From Chlorophyllum brunneum (taxonomy: Eukaryota > Basidiomycota > Agaricomycetes > Agaricales > Agaricaceae), in assembly GCA_963576785.1 (NCBI GenBank), contig OY756139.1, positions 992,001-1,056,000 of the forward strand: a DNA stretch of 64,000 nucleotides. Reading direction: 5' to 3'. Numbering within the stretch: position 1 is the first letter of the stretch; every line of letters starts with the position of its first letter. A program made the position numbers and the translations under genes. Shown one piece after another: positions 1 through 11,650 of this stretch. The notes beneath the pieces are model-generated. The model had not been told where the DNA came from and searched no databases. It worked only from the letters and a program-made list of their open reading frames with translations.

Positions 1-1789
1 AAAAGCAGACATATGTGAGTTCCGCGAACACTACGTCACATGTTGCGGCTAAACGTTATTTCCTTTCTAGTCATCCGAAGAGTTGTCATCTATGGTGTTG
101 ACGAAGATGCGTGCTACCGCTGAGCAGTATGCGAATAAGAAAATTAAGTGAGTGTTCTTGATATTTAGCATGGGGCGCTTGTCTGACTTTCCACTTAGCA
201 ATGCAGTTGTCACCGTCCCTGCGTACTTTAACGATGCTCAACGTCAAGCTACAAAGGATGCTGGTCAAATTGCCGGCCTCGAGGTCCTTCGTGTGATTAA
301 CGAGCCCACGGCCGCTGCTCTTGCCTATGGTCTCGATCGTGCTGACAACTCTGTGATCGCCGTCTACGACTTGGGTGGTGGTACCTTCGACATATCAATT
401 CTTGAGATGCAGAAAGGTGTTTTCGAAGTCAAGTCCACCAATGGTGATACTCATCTTGGTGGTGAGGATTTCGACATTGTCCTCGTCGAGCACATACTCG
501 AACATTTCAAGAAGGAGGAGGGTATGAACCTCAAGGATGATGCTATGGCTATCCAGCGCGTCCGTGAAGCCGCCGAAAAGGCCAAGATTGAACTTTCATC
601 AACCACACAAACCGAGATTAACTTGCCTTTCATTACCGCCGATGCCTCCGGTCCCAAGCACATCAACATCAAGATCCTTCGTTCACAGTTCGAGGGTCTC
701 GTTCAGCCCCTAGTTCAGAGGACTGTGGAGCCTTGCAAGAAGGCGCTTGCTGATGCTGGCGTTAAGGCGAGTGAGATCAACGAGGTTATCCTCGTTGGCG
801 GTATGTCCCGCATGCCCAAGGTACAGGAGACAGTCAAGGGCATCTTTGGCCGTGAACCTAGTAAAGGTGTCAATCCTGACGAGGCAGTTGCTATCGGTGC
901 CGCTATTCAGGGTGGTGTCCTTGCTGGTAACGTTACCGACATTCTTCTTCTCGATGTCACACCACTTTCCCTTGGTATTGAGACTCTTGGTGGTATCATG
1001 ACCAAACTTATCAACCGCAACACCACCATCCCCACTAAGAAGTCGCAAGTCTTTTCCACTGCCGCTGATGGCCAAACTGCTATCGAGGTCAAGATCTACC
1101 AGGGTGAACGTGAGCTTGTCCGCGACAACAAGCTTCTCGGCAACTTCAACCTCGTTGGTATCCCCCCTGCTCCTAAGGGTGTTCCTCAGATTGAGATCAT
1201 CTTCGACATTGACGCTGGTATGTTCTCTCACTTTCGTGCCTGCTCTAAATCCTCATCCTCCCGATTAGATGGTATTGTTCATGTCACCGCCAAGGACAAG
1301 GCTACTAACAAGGATCAATCCATGACTATTGCCTCATCGTCCGGTCTCAATGACAAGGATATCGAGAAGATGGTTGCTGATGCTGAGCAGTATGCTGAGA
1401 CCGATAAGGCTCGTCGTGGCCTCATTGAAGAGGCCAATAAGGCTGATTCTGTATGTGCCGACACTGAGAAGGGTAAGTTCATGATGTTTCGGTTACCTGA
1501 GTCAATAGCTAACTTTGTCTTATTCGCAGCCATGAATGAGTTTAAGGACCAGCTCGACGCTACCGAGAAGGAGAAAGTTGTCAAACTCGTCGGTGAACTC
1601 CGCGAGCTCGCTGCTAAGGGCCAAACTGGTGATGCTTCCGTCACCGCCGATACCATCCGTGAGAAGATCGGTGAGACTCAGAATGCCTCTCTCGGGCTCT
1701 TCCAGAAGGTGTACGAGAAACGCGCCGCCGAACAAAACTCGTCATCGGAGTCTTCTTCGGAGCCACCCAAGGAGGAGAAGAAGGACTAA
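1..1789 (+). CDS. SSC1: Mitochondrial Hsp70 (Ssc1/mortalin type), 5' end outside window
   Basis: Hsp70 ATPase of the mitochondrial matrix, which drives protein import with Tim44 and folds matrix proteins. Visible motifs are [13 protein letters not shown], the phosphate loop [23 protein letters not shown] and the linker/substrate-domain start [13 protein letters not shown]. The coding part begins inside the nucleotide-binding domain, so roughly the first 100 or more residues lie left of the window. I infer introns at about 15-74, 143-205, 1219-1268 and 1474-1529. Removing them restores [21 protein letters not shown] and [10 protein letters not shown]. The C-terminus is a Ser/Glu/Lys-rich tail ending EEKKD with no ER-retention HDEL, which fits the mitochondrial member. 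The stop is at 1787-1789. Confidence in the family is very high; mitochondrial rather than cytosolic rests on the overall match and the tail. Confidence 0.95.
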
Positions 1790-2050
1790 ACTCCTTAACC
1801 CCCTTTCACCATTACTTCCCTCTCACCTGGGCTTGTTTCTTTGTCGCACATTCGTGTCACGTCCGTTCGTTTGGTCCTTGGGTATACTTAGACTTATTAA
1901 AAGTACAACATCTGCACAAGTATATTACGGCACACTTGCATATCACCTTCATAGTTCACCCCCCTCAGTTTTGCTATGCTTCTAGTTACGATTTGATGTA
2001 ATTCATAATGTCTTTCGTTTGGAACCAGGAACGAGGGCCATTTTCATTAT

Positions 2051-2825
2051 TTATTGCCTATCAAGGGCTTGGAAGCGGGTATAGTACTGTTTAGTAAATG
2101 CCTCGACCATCTCTTGTGTTGACTCGGGCAGGTCTTCGATGAAGTGGCCTTGAGTGAGGGGTGGTGAGTCAAGCGGAGGAGCATCCCATACTCCAAGCTT
2201 ACCCGGAGATCCTCCGAAATGGGCAAGAGTAGGGATTACAGTATTGGGAGGAATTACGGTGTTGTCGGTGATTCTGACGCAATCTTTGATAATAGTGAAT
2301 TTGCCCTAGATGTCGAAGTTTAACCGTTCTGCATTGCTCAAGGTCCAAAGTGAAACTGACTATGATACAGTTCTTGCCAATCTCGACATGGTTGCCAATC
2401 GTGGCAGCCTCGACGACGGTACCTGCACCAATGTGAACGTGGTCGCCAATCTTCATGGGATAATAGTTGAAGGCACCGCGAAAGGTTTTATATGGCGGTC
2501 TATAGGAATAATTAAAGGACTGCGAAATGGGTGGCCGTATGACGCGCCTCATGATGCATCCTTCGCCAATAAGACAGTACCGGCCGAGCTGAATAACGAC
2601 AGCATGGCCTGACCCCGTCCGTCTAAGGTCTCCGCGTATGATCGCACCGCTAGAAATGATGGTTTTGCCGCCAAGGACGATATTTTGTGGGCCTGCGATG
2701 GTTGCTCGACGCGAGACCTTGTTACCGGTGTCCTATGTGTGTCGTGAGGAAGAGGTTTCCATGCATCCAGTAGAACTCACGGTTTCTATGTACTCTGAGC
2801 GGGAATAATAGATTGGAGGATCCAT
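2051..2825 (-). CDS. DCTN5: Dynactin subunit 5 (p25)
   Basis: Pointed-end subunit of dynactin, the cargo adaptor of cytoplasmic dynein. It folds as a left-handed beta helix of hexapeptide repeats. The start at 2825 gives MDPPIYYSRSEYIETDTGNKVSR, and the later text (ATIAGPQNIVLGGKTII, IIRGDLRR, MKIGDHVHIGAGTV, GNHVEIGKNCII, ITDNTVIPPNTVIP, LPESTQEM) follows the family from end to end. Three introns are inferred: 2733-2780, a GC-AG intron at 2500-2547, and one of about 65 nt ending near 2308. Without the second, 16 extra residues would be inserted in frame before PPYKTFRG. The protein is about 190 residues, the usual family length. It is divergent from the TMEM70-like gene with only 89 bp between the two start codons. 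Confidence 0.92.
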
Positions 2826-2914
2826 TGTGGCAAGAAGGAGCGGATTCCAAAAACGGATGATCGGACCCTGGGCCGGAGAGGTGCGCAGGATGGCTGTCTC
2901 CCTCATCCATCACC
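2826..2914. promoter_or_regulatory. Bidirectional promoter, DCTN5 / TMEM70-like
   Basis: Only 89 bp separate the two divergent start codons, so both core promoters and 5' UTRs must share or overlap this DNA. I see no clear TATA box. Confidence 0.6.
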
Positions 2915-3884
2915 ATGCTTCCCCGGCCACTCCTTCAGCGAACAGTCCTCCTGCGCCCTGCGCCATCCAACACACCGTCAGCGAGGTGTCTTTCCCTTGC
3001 TAGAACACTCTTTTCAACACCGACGCTCGGAGCGCCTGCACACGGGCAGAGTTTGCTCCCTTGTCGGCATTTATCGGTATCGCTGGCGCGTCGGAACGTA
3101 GTTGCTGAGGCTCCAGCAGCCTCCGCCTCCTCAACCACCTCAACTACCACCCCAACAGAAAACGCGAACAAGCCCGTCACTGAAGATGTCTATAACAAAG
3201 TCTATGTTGGACCGCTCAAGTCAACTTTCCGCAGGCTCAAAGTCTTCTCACTTGCATCCCTAACACTTTCCACCACACTTGCACCATTCATGTTTGTTAT
3301 CGAGTCAAACTTGCCTCCGACTGCGCGCTTGGCCCTAGCGTCAATTGCTATCACTACTTCGGCGACAAGTACAGCCATGGTAGCCTGGTGCGGGAAGCCC
3401 TATGTTACACAGCTAAAGTACATTCGGCCAGAACAAAATGGTGGCACGGAGGGCATGGAGATGACCACAGTGTCGTTGATGATGAAGTCTAGGATTACCA
3501 GGGTGCGCTGCAGATCCGTTTCGGGTGACGATCTGAATTTTAATAATTCTGTTGGTCAAGTTAGGTCTATGACCCGAGTTTCCTAGTCGAGACTCGACGA
3601 GCGTTTGCAAAATGGGAGCTGGCACAGAAAGTGATTCTCCCCAAGGGGGACGAGAGCATGAGACTGGCTACACCTGGGCAGGAGGAAACGATCGCCGAAA
3701 CAAGGGACGAAGATGGAAAACCCCTCGGACGTTGGGTCGTTACCTGGGGCAAGGATGGTGAGGGGATGTGCCGCAAGATTGGGAACGTTGTGAGGTAGGC
3801 ACTTGGCGTTTCTTCTTTGAACCGGAAACTCATTTTCATTTGTGTCGCAGGTACTTCAATGTACATGAAGAACTTCTTCCTTGA
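2915..3884 (+). CDS. TMEM70-like mitochondrial membrane protein
   Basis: Likely an inner-membrane protein of mitochondria in the TMEM70/TMEM186/TMEM223 group, whose animal members help assemble respiratory complexes. The N-terminus is rich in Arg, Leu, Ser and Ala without acidic residues (MLPRPLLQRTVLLRPAP...), as expected of a presequence. A Ser/Thr-rich linker follows, then VYVGPLKSTFRRLKVFSL and two hydrophobic segments at about residues 110-160 (LASLTLSTTLAPFMFVIES and ARLALASIAITTSATSTAMVAW) with a short loop between them. GKPYVTQLKYIR continues into the matrix-type C-terminal domain. Two introns are inferred, about 3501-3568 and 3794-3850. Splicing gives VYDPSFLVETRRAFAKWELA and a final exon ending FNVHEELLP. 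The family call rests on the two-TM hairpin and flanking motifs; exact function is not established. Confidence 0.75.
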
Positions 3885-4427
3885 TGTCCTATTCTTATGG
3901 GATTTGCTCTGAATTTTAATCACCCTATATGCATTTAATGGTTAATATCGACACTCTGGATAAACGAATATTTACAAAGCCTGTTAGCCGTCAAAGCGAT
4001 TGTGAAATGGCCGCTGGCAGTCTGGGATTCGCCGGCAACAGGTTGGTACCCGAGACAGTGTCCAGTGCTTTCCGTGAACATGTCAAACCAAACCAGCTTT
4101 TTCACACTATCGGAATGCAGTTTTCCGCACTCACACGGCATGCCCCTGGTACACAATCTCCAAATCAACTTTCAATGTTACTGTCAGCAAAAAGCCCCTC
4201 ATCAGACTCCGAAATAAAATTCCGATGAAGACATCAGTTTCATGATATCTATCTCCGTCCTTCATAATTTGTCTTGCCAAGCGCCTTAGGTTTCAGAAAA
4301 GACATCTTTATATTCCGACAGACGCGATAGTTGTGGGTTGTACTAACCCCTCTCAAACAAAGACAACAAGGTGGCTTAAAAACACACCCCGGACATAACC
4401 GTCTTTATCGGGACCCAACCGTCACTT
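3885..4427. other. Intergenic, no gene seen
   Basis: Short open frames on both strands overlap here, but none has splice structure or recognisable motifs. It probably holds the 3' UTR of the TMEM70-like gene. Confidence 0.5.
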
Positions 4428-4877
4428 TTGCAGATCAGCACAATGATGTCAGGCCTATCGGCTAGCGGCGGCAAAGGACTTGTAAGCTTGCCTGCCGTGA
4501 CCCCGTCAAGTCCGATAATGAGCTATCGAGGTGAGCAAGTGTTGTCTTTTAACGTTTGGGATACCGACATGTTTTGGCGTCATGGTCCACTTTACAGTGC
4601 CCCACTTGAATTTATGCTGATAATCACCTTTATCTGGTTTGGCACTATGTTAACCAATAGCGAAAGTGCTTCTTTCCGCCATCATTTCTGTCGCCAGAGT
4701 GTGCATAGCGACAACACCACTTCTGGTATGGATGACCATGTGCAGCTTGAAGCCCATATGGATCAGCGGAAGAATACCAAACACCAAAGCATCCATCAGG
4801 GATTTTCTACCTTCTCTTGTGTACTTATGGAGACGTCGTCCGCCGTTTGCGGAAATCGATTGGATCCAATATTATAG
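4428..4877 (+). pseudogene. Unassigned coding relic with membrane-like segments
   Basis: I do not recognise this as an intact gene. An open stretch starts near 4440 (MMSGLSASGGKGLVSL), followed by a hydrophobic run (LEFMLIITFIWFGTMLT). Another hydrophobic stretch lies in the next frame from about 4655 (VLLSAIISVARVCIATTPLLVWM). A possible intron is 4531-4597. The start-plus-first-TM layout is loosely reminiscent of fungal KHA1-type cation/proton antiporters, but the core motif that should follow is absent and the frames do not join. A decayed transporter 5' fragment is one reading; chance open frame is another. Confidence 0.25.
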
Positions 4878-5698
4878 TTGGCCCCTGGAAATTTTAGATA
4901 GCACCCTACTGGGGTTTGGATGCTTAAATCATCACAGACAATATGGGAAATATCAATGGACTTGTCTCGCCGCTGTCTGCGCTCCCAGCTCGAAATTTCC
5001 TTTGAATATATCAATCCATAAACACCCCGGTTGTCCGACAATACTCTAGATGACTTGTGGCTCCGTTACTGCATGACTTGCTCGTTGCCTAAACATCCAA
5101 GAAGTCCAGAGCTCGGCAGCGTTCAATAAAATCCGCACCAACCGCTTCGTTCTGCCAATCCGGCACCGACGGTGACCGTTATGACTTGAGCAACGTACGC
5201 ACGTCGGATGTCCGTGCAAAGGCGTTCTATCTACAGCTCGTGCGCCACTATATAGTGCCCACTCCAAGATCCAGCATCTGATTGGAAAGACTGTGGATCA
5301 CACAAGCGCTGCTGTTACCCGAGGTCCCAAGCGATGTACATGCCAGCTGCTATTATTGATTTCGGTCTTAGAACCTGCAGAGTTCCTTGTGTCAAATGAA
5401 TGATGCAACATTGATGGGTTGTTTATAGACCAATCCTTCGATGGCACTCGGCTATTCAAGTTTATGACGGATGCACGGAGGTCGAGATGGCATCTGCGTG
5501 GGTTGCCACAAGGTGGGGGTGTAAAGCTGTGTTGTATTAGATACTCGGACGGAACTTGGATGTCAACAGTGGGTATGTTACTTAAACCCCACGCTTCTTT
5601 TCGGAGGCCACCCAAGGCAAAACCCAGCCCATTATCCTCCAGCTCCTCGTCATACCCACAGATTCGTCGTTGACTATACCCTGTACAGATACTCCATC
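4878..5698. other. Intergenic, no gene seen
   Basis: No open frame with sensible codon flow or splice signals on either strand. The right part should contain the promoter of the BTB gene. Confidence 0.5.
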
Positions 5699-6617
5699 AT
5701 GCGATACAACGACACCTATTCCTTTGACGCTTCCGATGCCGACGTCATTCTTATCACAGGAGGAGGATACCCTTCAGAACTCAAGGTCCACCGATGCGTC
5801 CTCACAGCTGCTTCCCCATTCTTCCGCGACATGTTTTCCCTCCCCCAACCACCCTCCATTCCCTCATATACACCCTCGACGAGCGACGCCCACATTCCTC
5901 GCATCCCAATCCCGGAAACTCGGGAGGTTTTTACAAAGCTCCTGTGCTACGTTTACCCTGTCTCTCGGCCGGTGATTAACTCCTTGGAGGAAGTGACCGG
6001 GCTGCTGGGCGCTGCGCTCAAGTATGACTTTGTCATTGCTGTGGACGCGTTGAAGGAGATCCTGGTGTCGCCGAGATATCTGAAAGAGTGCCCTTTGCGT
6101 GTTTATGGAATCGCGAGTAACTTTGACGTGAGTCTTTCATGTTTTCCTGTCATGCCACACATTGACTGGATTCATGTTTGTGATCACATGACAGTTGGAG
6201 GATGAAGCCAAGATGGCATCGAGATATACACTGGGCATCAACCTCCTTGACACACCCCTCTGCGACGAGATGAAGCACATCTCTGCGTACTCGTATCAGA
6301 AACTCATCAATCTGCACCGCACGCGCGGGAAAGCGGCATCAGAACTCGTCAAAGCACCACGCAGCCTCAAATGTCCCCAGTGCAACAGCTACGGACACAG
6401 TGCTTATGGAAACCCGAAATGGTGGCACGAATTTGCGAACAAAGCCAAGGCGGAGTTGGCTGTAAGACCGACGACGGAGGGGATTTTCGACAACATGGAG
6501 TTTTTGAAGAGCACGTGCGTGGACGGGTGTCCAAAGTGTCCTATGAGTTTGTTGGAGGCAGGACCGGTGTTGATGGACCTGAAGAAGCAGATAGATGCGT
6601 TGCCTACAACGATTTGA
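5699..6617 (+). CDS. BTB/POZ domain protein
   Basis: Basidiomycete-type BTB protein of about 283 residues. The BTB fold starts near residue 8 with the classical pattern FDASDADVILITGGG, then LKVHRCVLTAASPFFRDMF (the conserved V-H-x-x-L-A-x-S-x-F-F box), and an insertion rich in Pro/Ser before the second half (FTKLLCYVYPV, LGAALKYDFVIAVDALK). One intron at 6128-6194 joins ASNFD to LEDEAKMASRYTLG. The C-terminal region has clustered cysteines (CPQCNSYG and CVDGCPKCPM), which may bind zinc. Such proteins usually mediate dimerisation or recruit Cul3 ligases; in mushrooms they form large families of unknown partners. Start codon at 5699 is the first ATG and gives the complete domain. Confidence 0.85.
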
Positions 6618-6855
6618 GATGATCATGGTGATTTCTAAACCTATTCATTTGATATTGTTTTCTTTTATATTCTTGCTATCTCGATCGGGATTTATTGGAT
6701 CTGCCCACTAGATTATTACTGCACGGACCTATATGTAGACATTGTAATTATACTGTACACCACATGCATGTTTCCATCAGGTATCATCACATGTAATTCT
6801 TGAAAAACGTGCTTTGAGTGAAAGGAAATTTAGAGGAATAAGGTCAGAGGAACGA

Positions 6856-7878
6856 TCATTCTTCTCTGGGGGTTGTGAACTGGGCTAGTAAACCGTAATG
6901 GTCACTGACCCAAACTGCGTCCCAACGATGGTCGAAATGTTCAGCGATCCCAATCCGTTCTATAGAGACTGGCGTTAGATCACCCGAGAAGAGAACTTTA
7001 TCCAATCTTCCCGCTGGATACTGTCTACTTGGAGGCTGGAATCCCCAAGTATAGCCCTCGGCTCCGGGATGCAACACTTCCCAACAATCACCTAAGTCTA
7101 CCGTCTGCGGTACTTGATCATCCACAGGGGTGATCGCGTTCATGTCTCCCGCAACGATCCCCCCATCAGCGAAAGAAAGAAGCTGAGAGATAAAATCGAG
7201 TTGTTGGGGACGTGCGATGTCACCGTGACCACGAAGGGATTCAAGATGTGTGTTGCAGATGCGTATGTGAGAAGTGACGGGTTGAGAGGGAAAACTGTGG
7301 CGGACGTCGGGAAGGTGTGGTAGGTCGAGGTCGATAACAAGCGCATCTCGACCCATGCGGGTGTTTTCGAACGGGAGACGTGCGACACCACTGAGAAGGG
7401 GTGTGAGGCTTCGAGGGACAAGGGTTACAGTGCCATAACCCGATTCAAAATTTTTGCTCGAAATATCCGTCATGTCATAGTGATTCTGCAAAAAGGGATG
7501 TGAGAGCATGGGTGGGAAAGCTTCGACATCGACTTCTTGGAGGAGAATGATTGTTGGGATTCCTTCGGTTTGGGCTGACGAGACTTTTGCGTGATTTTGT
7601 ATATAATTCAGTATGGCTGTAGTCCTCTTGTGGATGTAGGGAGACGAAAAATCGATGTTCCATGTGATCACCTGAAATCCCGGGAACCTTCCAGTCAGCT
7701 CGTTCGAGGGTTGACGGAGAGACTGGAGTTGACGAGGCTGCCAAGCGTTATCACATCCGTTGTATCGATAAACTTGCTTGTTAGAAAGTTGGAAATGGAC
7801 CAAGTCCGGACGTTCATTGGACTGCGAAAGGGAGAGAGAACGGGGGCTCGTCCCATTGGGAACATTAAGAGAGTTCAT
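6856..7878 (-). CDS. Endonuclease/exonuclease/phosphatase (EEP) family protein, TDP2-like
   Basis: Intronless 340-residue member of the EEP superfamily of metal-dependent phosphodiesterases. Catalytic landmarks appear in order: FQVITWNID (Asn), IILLQEVDVE (metal-binding Glu), RICNTHLES (His/Glu), IVAGDMNAI (Asp and Asn), GRLDKVLF and the terminal VSDHYGLLAQF (Asp-His pair). The arrangement WN / LQEVD / NTHLES / GDMN / SDH resembles tyrosyl-DNA phosphodiesterase 2, which removes topoisomerase 2 adducts from 5' DNA ends. Fungal relatives are mostly uncharacterised, so the substrate could also be RNA or a small phosphodiester. The roughly 75 residues before the domain look disordered (Ser/Gln-rich). 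All active-site residues are present. Confidence 0.85.
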   Translation of the reverse strand: MNSLNVPNGTSPRSLSLSQSNERPDLVHFQLSNKQVYRYNGCDNAWQPRQLQSLRQPSNELTGRFPGFQVITWNIDFSSPYIHKRTTAILNYIQNHAKVSSAQTEGIPTIILLQEVDVEAFPPMLSHPFLQNHYDMTDISSKNFESGYGTVTLVPRSLTPLLSGVARLPFENTRMGRDALVIDLDLPHLPDVRHSFPSQPVTSHIRICNTHLESLRGHGDIARPQQLDFISQLLSFADGGIVAGDMNAITPVDDQVPQTVDLGDCWEVLHPGAEGYTWGFQPPSRQYPAGRLDKVLFSGDLTPVSIERIGIAEHFDHRWDAVWVSDHYGLLAQFTTPREE

Positions 7879-10100
7879 CCGCAGCCGCTTGTGAGGCGTA
7901 GACGTTTCCTGTCGATAGATTTCCAGTAAGTACGTGTGAGATGTGCTCAGACGTCAACCTGACCGACCAGAAGGCAAGAGAATTCACGGCGACTGCTACT
8001 TCCGCTAGAAACGCTATCACTGCGCCATTGTATCCCTGACCGGACGGCGGCCCGGAAGAACTGGGTGACCAACCCCGTCGACATTGAAGTTGGAACGTGG
8101 TAGACAACCACCAAGACAGAAGCACTTCAGAAAGGTATTATATTCTTTTAGTGATGTTTCTGAATAGGTCCATTCACGCTTATATATCGATAGGTAAACC
8201 CGAGCACGGCCGAATTGATTCCACAGCAAACAAACAATCTTCCTTGTCAATCGTTGGGTTTCTCATCGTTTGCGAATGGCGGCTACGATGCCGTCCTATT
8301 GCCGCCAGCTCATGTGGAACGACCTCGTATCTATATCCTAAGCGCCACTCATGAGAATCTCAACGCTTCCGATACGCTGTTGACGGGAAATTTATCGGTA
8401 ACTATCCTCCATCCAAATTCGCCTCGGGAAAAGATCTTCAATAAGGTGGATACGCAACGACTCCCCTCGTAGCATTCCAATTGATGCCAAGGTCACTCTC
8501 TTGCTATTCCAGAATTAACATAGGGCATTGCGGGTTTAGAAGCCCCAACTCTTTCGATGCCTCACCGCTGTGACGAGTTATCCTCTTCATTTTCCAAAGA
8601 ATATTTTATCATGAATCACAAGCGCCAGAGTGGATCGCGCTTCTTGGTTATCAGGACGAATAAAGTCACATTGGCCGACGCTTCGTCTTTGATATCTGTG
8701 CCTCTCGATTGTACTTAGTGACGTCCTTCAGCACACATGCTCAATCAGGACGAACCTGCTCTGTTAACGGCCACTCGACTCGAAGATAACGTCTGAAAAC
8801 CTATCAAGTGCTTAACTGACACCGACTTCACTGTAGTAATCTGATCACCCTACAGGATATAGCCTCGGAGACTATCATTTTTTGGCGTTCCGTGTCCCTC
8901 CCACCGAAGGATCCACACTTGGGGGTGTGGGCGTTAAAGCCGAACCTTGACCCAGAGACGTTTTTTCGCACATCACATTTGATTACCGGTGGGTGAGCGG
9001 CACCCCGAAACCCTTGCATTACCGACTGTCATGGGTGTCTTGATTAGCGATCCAATTCTATGAGGGTGAGTCAAAGAGTAGAATCATCAAAAAATAAGAC
9101 AGTGATAGTTGTCCCAGTTGCCCTTCAAGTTATAGGTCCACGGTATTCGACATGGAACGACAACGATCATTTTCTTTCTTCTAGTCTTATGGCTAGAAGA
9201 TCCGCTAATCAGCCAAGTTTTAGACTTTGCGCTGTTGGGGTCCACCTGCCGACGCGTTCCTGAGTAGCCTTCAGCTCGACGAACGAACCACGCCTGATAT
9301 CCGGTGCCATGATCTATCGCAAGGAACGGCATACCCGCTTTCCGTTCGCACTAGTGCAGTCCTAATTGGCCGTTTGTATCGTGCCAAGCCCAACTCCACG
9401 CGAAGGAACCTGAGCCCGAGATTCCACTCTACCGCCGCCGAGTTGCCTACCATATACCTCTCTGCTCCTCCCAGGGAATGGAGTGTGGTCGGTGTGTATC
9501 TCTGAGTGTGGCTCTCATTGCACCATCTTTGGAAGGTGGTGACTCACGGAAGAGACCATTAATGAGCTCCCCATGCCAAGCTGATGCGAGTAATTCCGTC
9601 ATCCGTTCGTATCTGGCACCTCAATTTCTTGGCATTCGTTGAACAACGTGCAAGTATCGAGGCAAAAAAAATGATCTGTTCGGGACTTTATGCCCTGGAG
9701 GTGTTTGTGTATGAGTCGATCGATATTTTTTCATCACTTGTTGCCCTCAATTACTTATCGAAAGTCCAAGCGTTTGGGGACATATGTTCGCGTGAGCCAT
9801 AACCGTTTCGACAGTAATTGTTGAATGTATGCTCACTTAATTTTACCTCCGTTTAGACTGTCTTTCCAGCTTCTCCGGTGCTGTCGCTTCTCCCACACCT
9901 TCCGCGGGTGACAACTGAAAAATTACCGTGTTACGCTAAACCCGCACCTCTCCAAATCGTATCACTACAAACTTGTAGGTACGAGTTCCGGTATATAATG
10001 AACCCGAAAATCCTCCAACCTTTATCACTAGCATTATCTCTTCTCTTGTTTCCAATTTTTCCTATAGTGGCCTTCGCTAAATCTTCCCTCCTAAGTCTAA
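7879..10100. other. 2.2-kb intergenic region
   Basis: No open frame here carries a recognisable domain or a consistent splice pattern. Short frames at 8215-8472 and 9060-9505 lack support. The last 150 bp form the promoter of the first OAH-like gene. Confidence 0.5.
9992..9998 (+). promoter_or_regulatory. TATA box of OAH-like gene 1
   Basis: TATATAA-type element (within gtatataatg) about 105 bp upstream of the start codon at 10101. Position and sequence fit a fungal core promoter. Confidence 0.5.
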
Positions 10101-11341
10101 ATGCCCGGCCTCGACTACTTTAGCAACAGCGGCGCTCCCGCTACCAAAACCTCGAACGAGTCCGATGACTTCATGACCAACGGTGTATACTCTAACCCAC
10201 GTCTCGACCCCAAGAACTACCTTGAGGGCCCCCTCTCTCACAACCCCGCTACTCGTCTCAGACAAATGCTTGCGAGGCCTGGTATTGTCGTAAGTTTCCC
10301 AGACGATGAACTACAGAGCTGCGCTAAAATTCCTAATAGGTTGCTCCTGGTATCTGCGACGGTATCAGCGCCAGGTGCGCTATTGAGGCCGGTTTCGAAT
10401 GCCTGTACCAGAGTGGAGCTGCAACTACTGCCTCCCGCCTTGGCCAACCAGACCTGGCAATTGCCACCATGAACGACTTCGTGGGGGTGAGTTGCTAACC
10501 TATTTCGGCGTCAATATCGGCTCTGATCCTCCCCGGCAGGCTGCTCAGATGGTTTGCAGCATCAACCCCACCATGCCTGTCATTGCCGATGCTGACACCG
10601 GCTTTGGAGGACCTATTAACGTCGCTCGCACTGTCAAGTCCTATGCCAAGGCTGGTGTGGCCGGTCTTCACATTGAGGACCAAGTCCAGACCAAGCGTTG
10701 TGGTCACTTGATGGGCAAACAAGTCGTTTCTCGTGAGGAATTTGTAACGCGCATCCGTGCGGCCGTTCTTGCTCGTGACTCCATTCCAGGGGGATCCGAC
10801 TTCGTGCGTTCTGCCTACAAGCGCCACTCCCTGATTTTTGGCTAATGAATCCGCCAGGTTATCATTGGACGAACAGATTCAGCACAGGTTCTTAGCATGG
10901 AGGAAGCTCTCTACCGCCTCAAATTGGCTGCGGACGCTGGTGCCGATGTTTGTTTCATCGAGGGCGTCAAGACTTCTGAGCTCTTGAAGCAGACTGTCGC
11001 CGCTCTGGCTCCCAAGCCTGTACTCGTAAATGTCATATCTGGTGGTCTCACACCGACCTTCACGTACAAGGAAGCTGAGGAGATGGGTGCTAAGATCATC
11101 AGTAAGTCAGTTCAGCTACTGGCCGGAACAACTAACTAACTATGGCCCAGTCTTCTCCTTGGTCTCCTGCGTCGCGATGGTACAGGCTGTGCGCGCTGCC
11201 ATGCATTCCCTCAAGAAGACCGGAACGGATTTCTCTACTGCCCAGGGTATGGACCCAAAGGCATTCTTTGAAGTTATGGGTTTGAATGAGGTCGTCGAAT
11301 TCGACGCTCGTTCTGGAGGATCAGCATTCAAGGAGGTGTAA
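10101..11341 (+). CDS. Oxaloacetate acetylhydrolase-like enzyme, copy 1
   Basis: Member of the isocitrate lyase/PEP mutase superfamily, about 344 residues after splicing, close to fungal OAH (about 340). OAH hydrolyses oxaloacetate to oxalate and acetate. Landmarks: ARPGIVVAPGICDGISAR (residues 59-74), metal-binding ADADTGFGGP (128-137), HIEDQ (156-160), KRCGHLMGKQV (164-174) with the superfamily catalytic Cys, VIIGRTDS, and IIIFSLVSC (280-288). The PEP mutase signature EDKX5NS is absent (EDQVQTKRCG instead). The Ser of IIIFS aligns, as I recall it, with the serine that marks true OAHs. Four introns are inferred, about 10291-10340, 10487-10540, 10804-10858 and 11102-11151. Copies 2 and 3 lie to the right, separated from this one by a flavoprotein gene. 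The 2,3-dimethylmalate lyase-like alternative cannot be excluded. Confidence 0.82.
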
Positions 11342-11650
11342 ACGTCTTCAATACAATGCCAAATAGTTTTCGCTTTCGTTGACCTGACCACCATCTGTAC
11401 TTTAAACCACTACAATAGTTTTTATCTCAAAATATTGTGTCCCTTATTAAAGGACATCCAACTAGCCTTTGTCCCACGCTTTCTCGGTCGCCAAGCCTTC
11501 AAGGGTATGTCCAGATAAGGGTATTTTTTTGACATAGAAGGGTTAACGTTCGAGTTCGACCCTCAAATTTGATATGATGGTATAGAGATCTAAGAGATAT
11601 GGATACGGTACATGCGTCCATGTGACCTGATCAAGTGAATTCCCATGCAC
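11342..11650. other. Convergent 3' intergenic region
   Basis: Lies between the stops of OAH-like copy 1 and flavoprotein copy 1, which converge. It contains only the two 3' UTRs as far as I can see. Confidence 0.5.

Noticed and set aside
710..1231. 173-codon minus-strand frame opposite mtHsp70
   Set aside because: Antisense shadow of a highly conserved coding region with strong codon bias.
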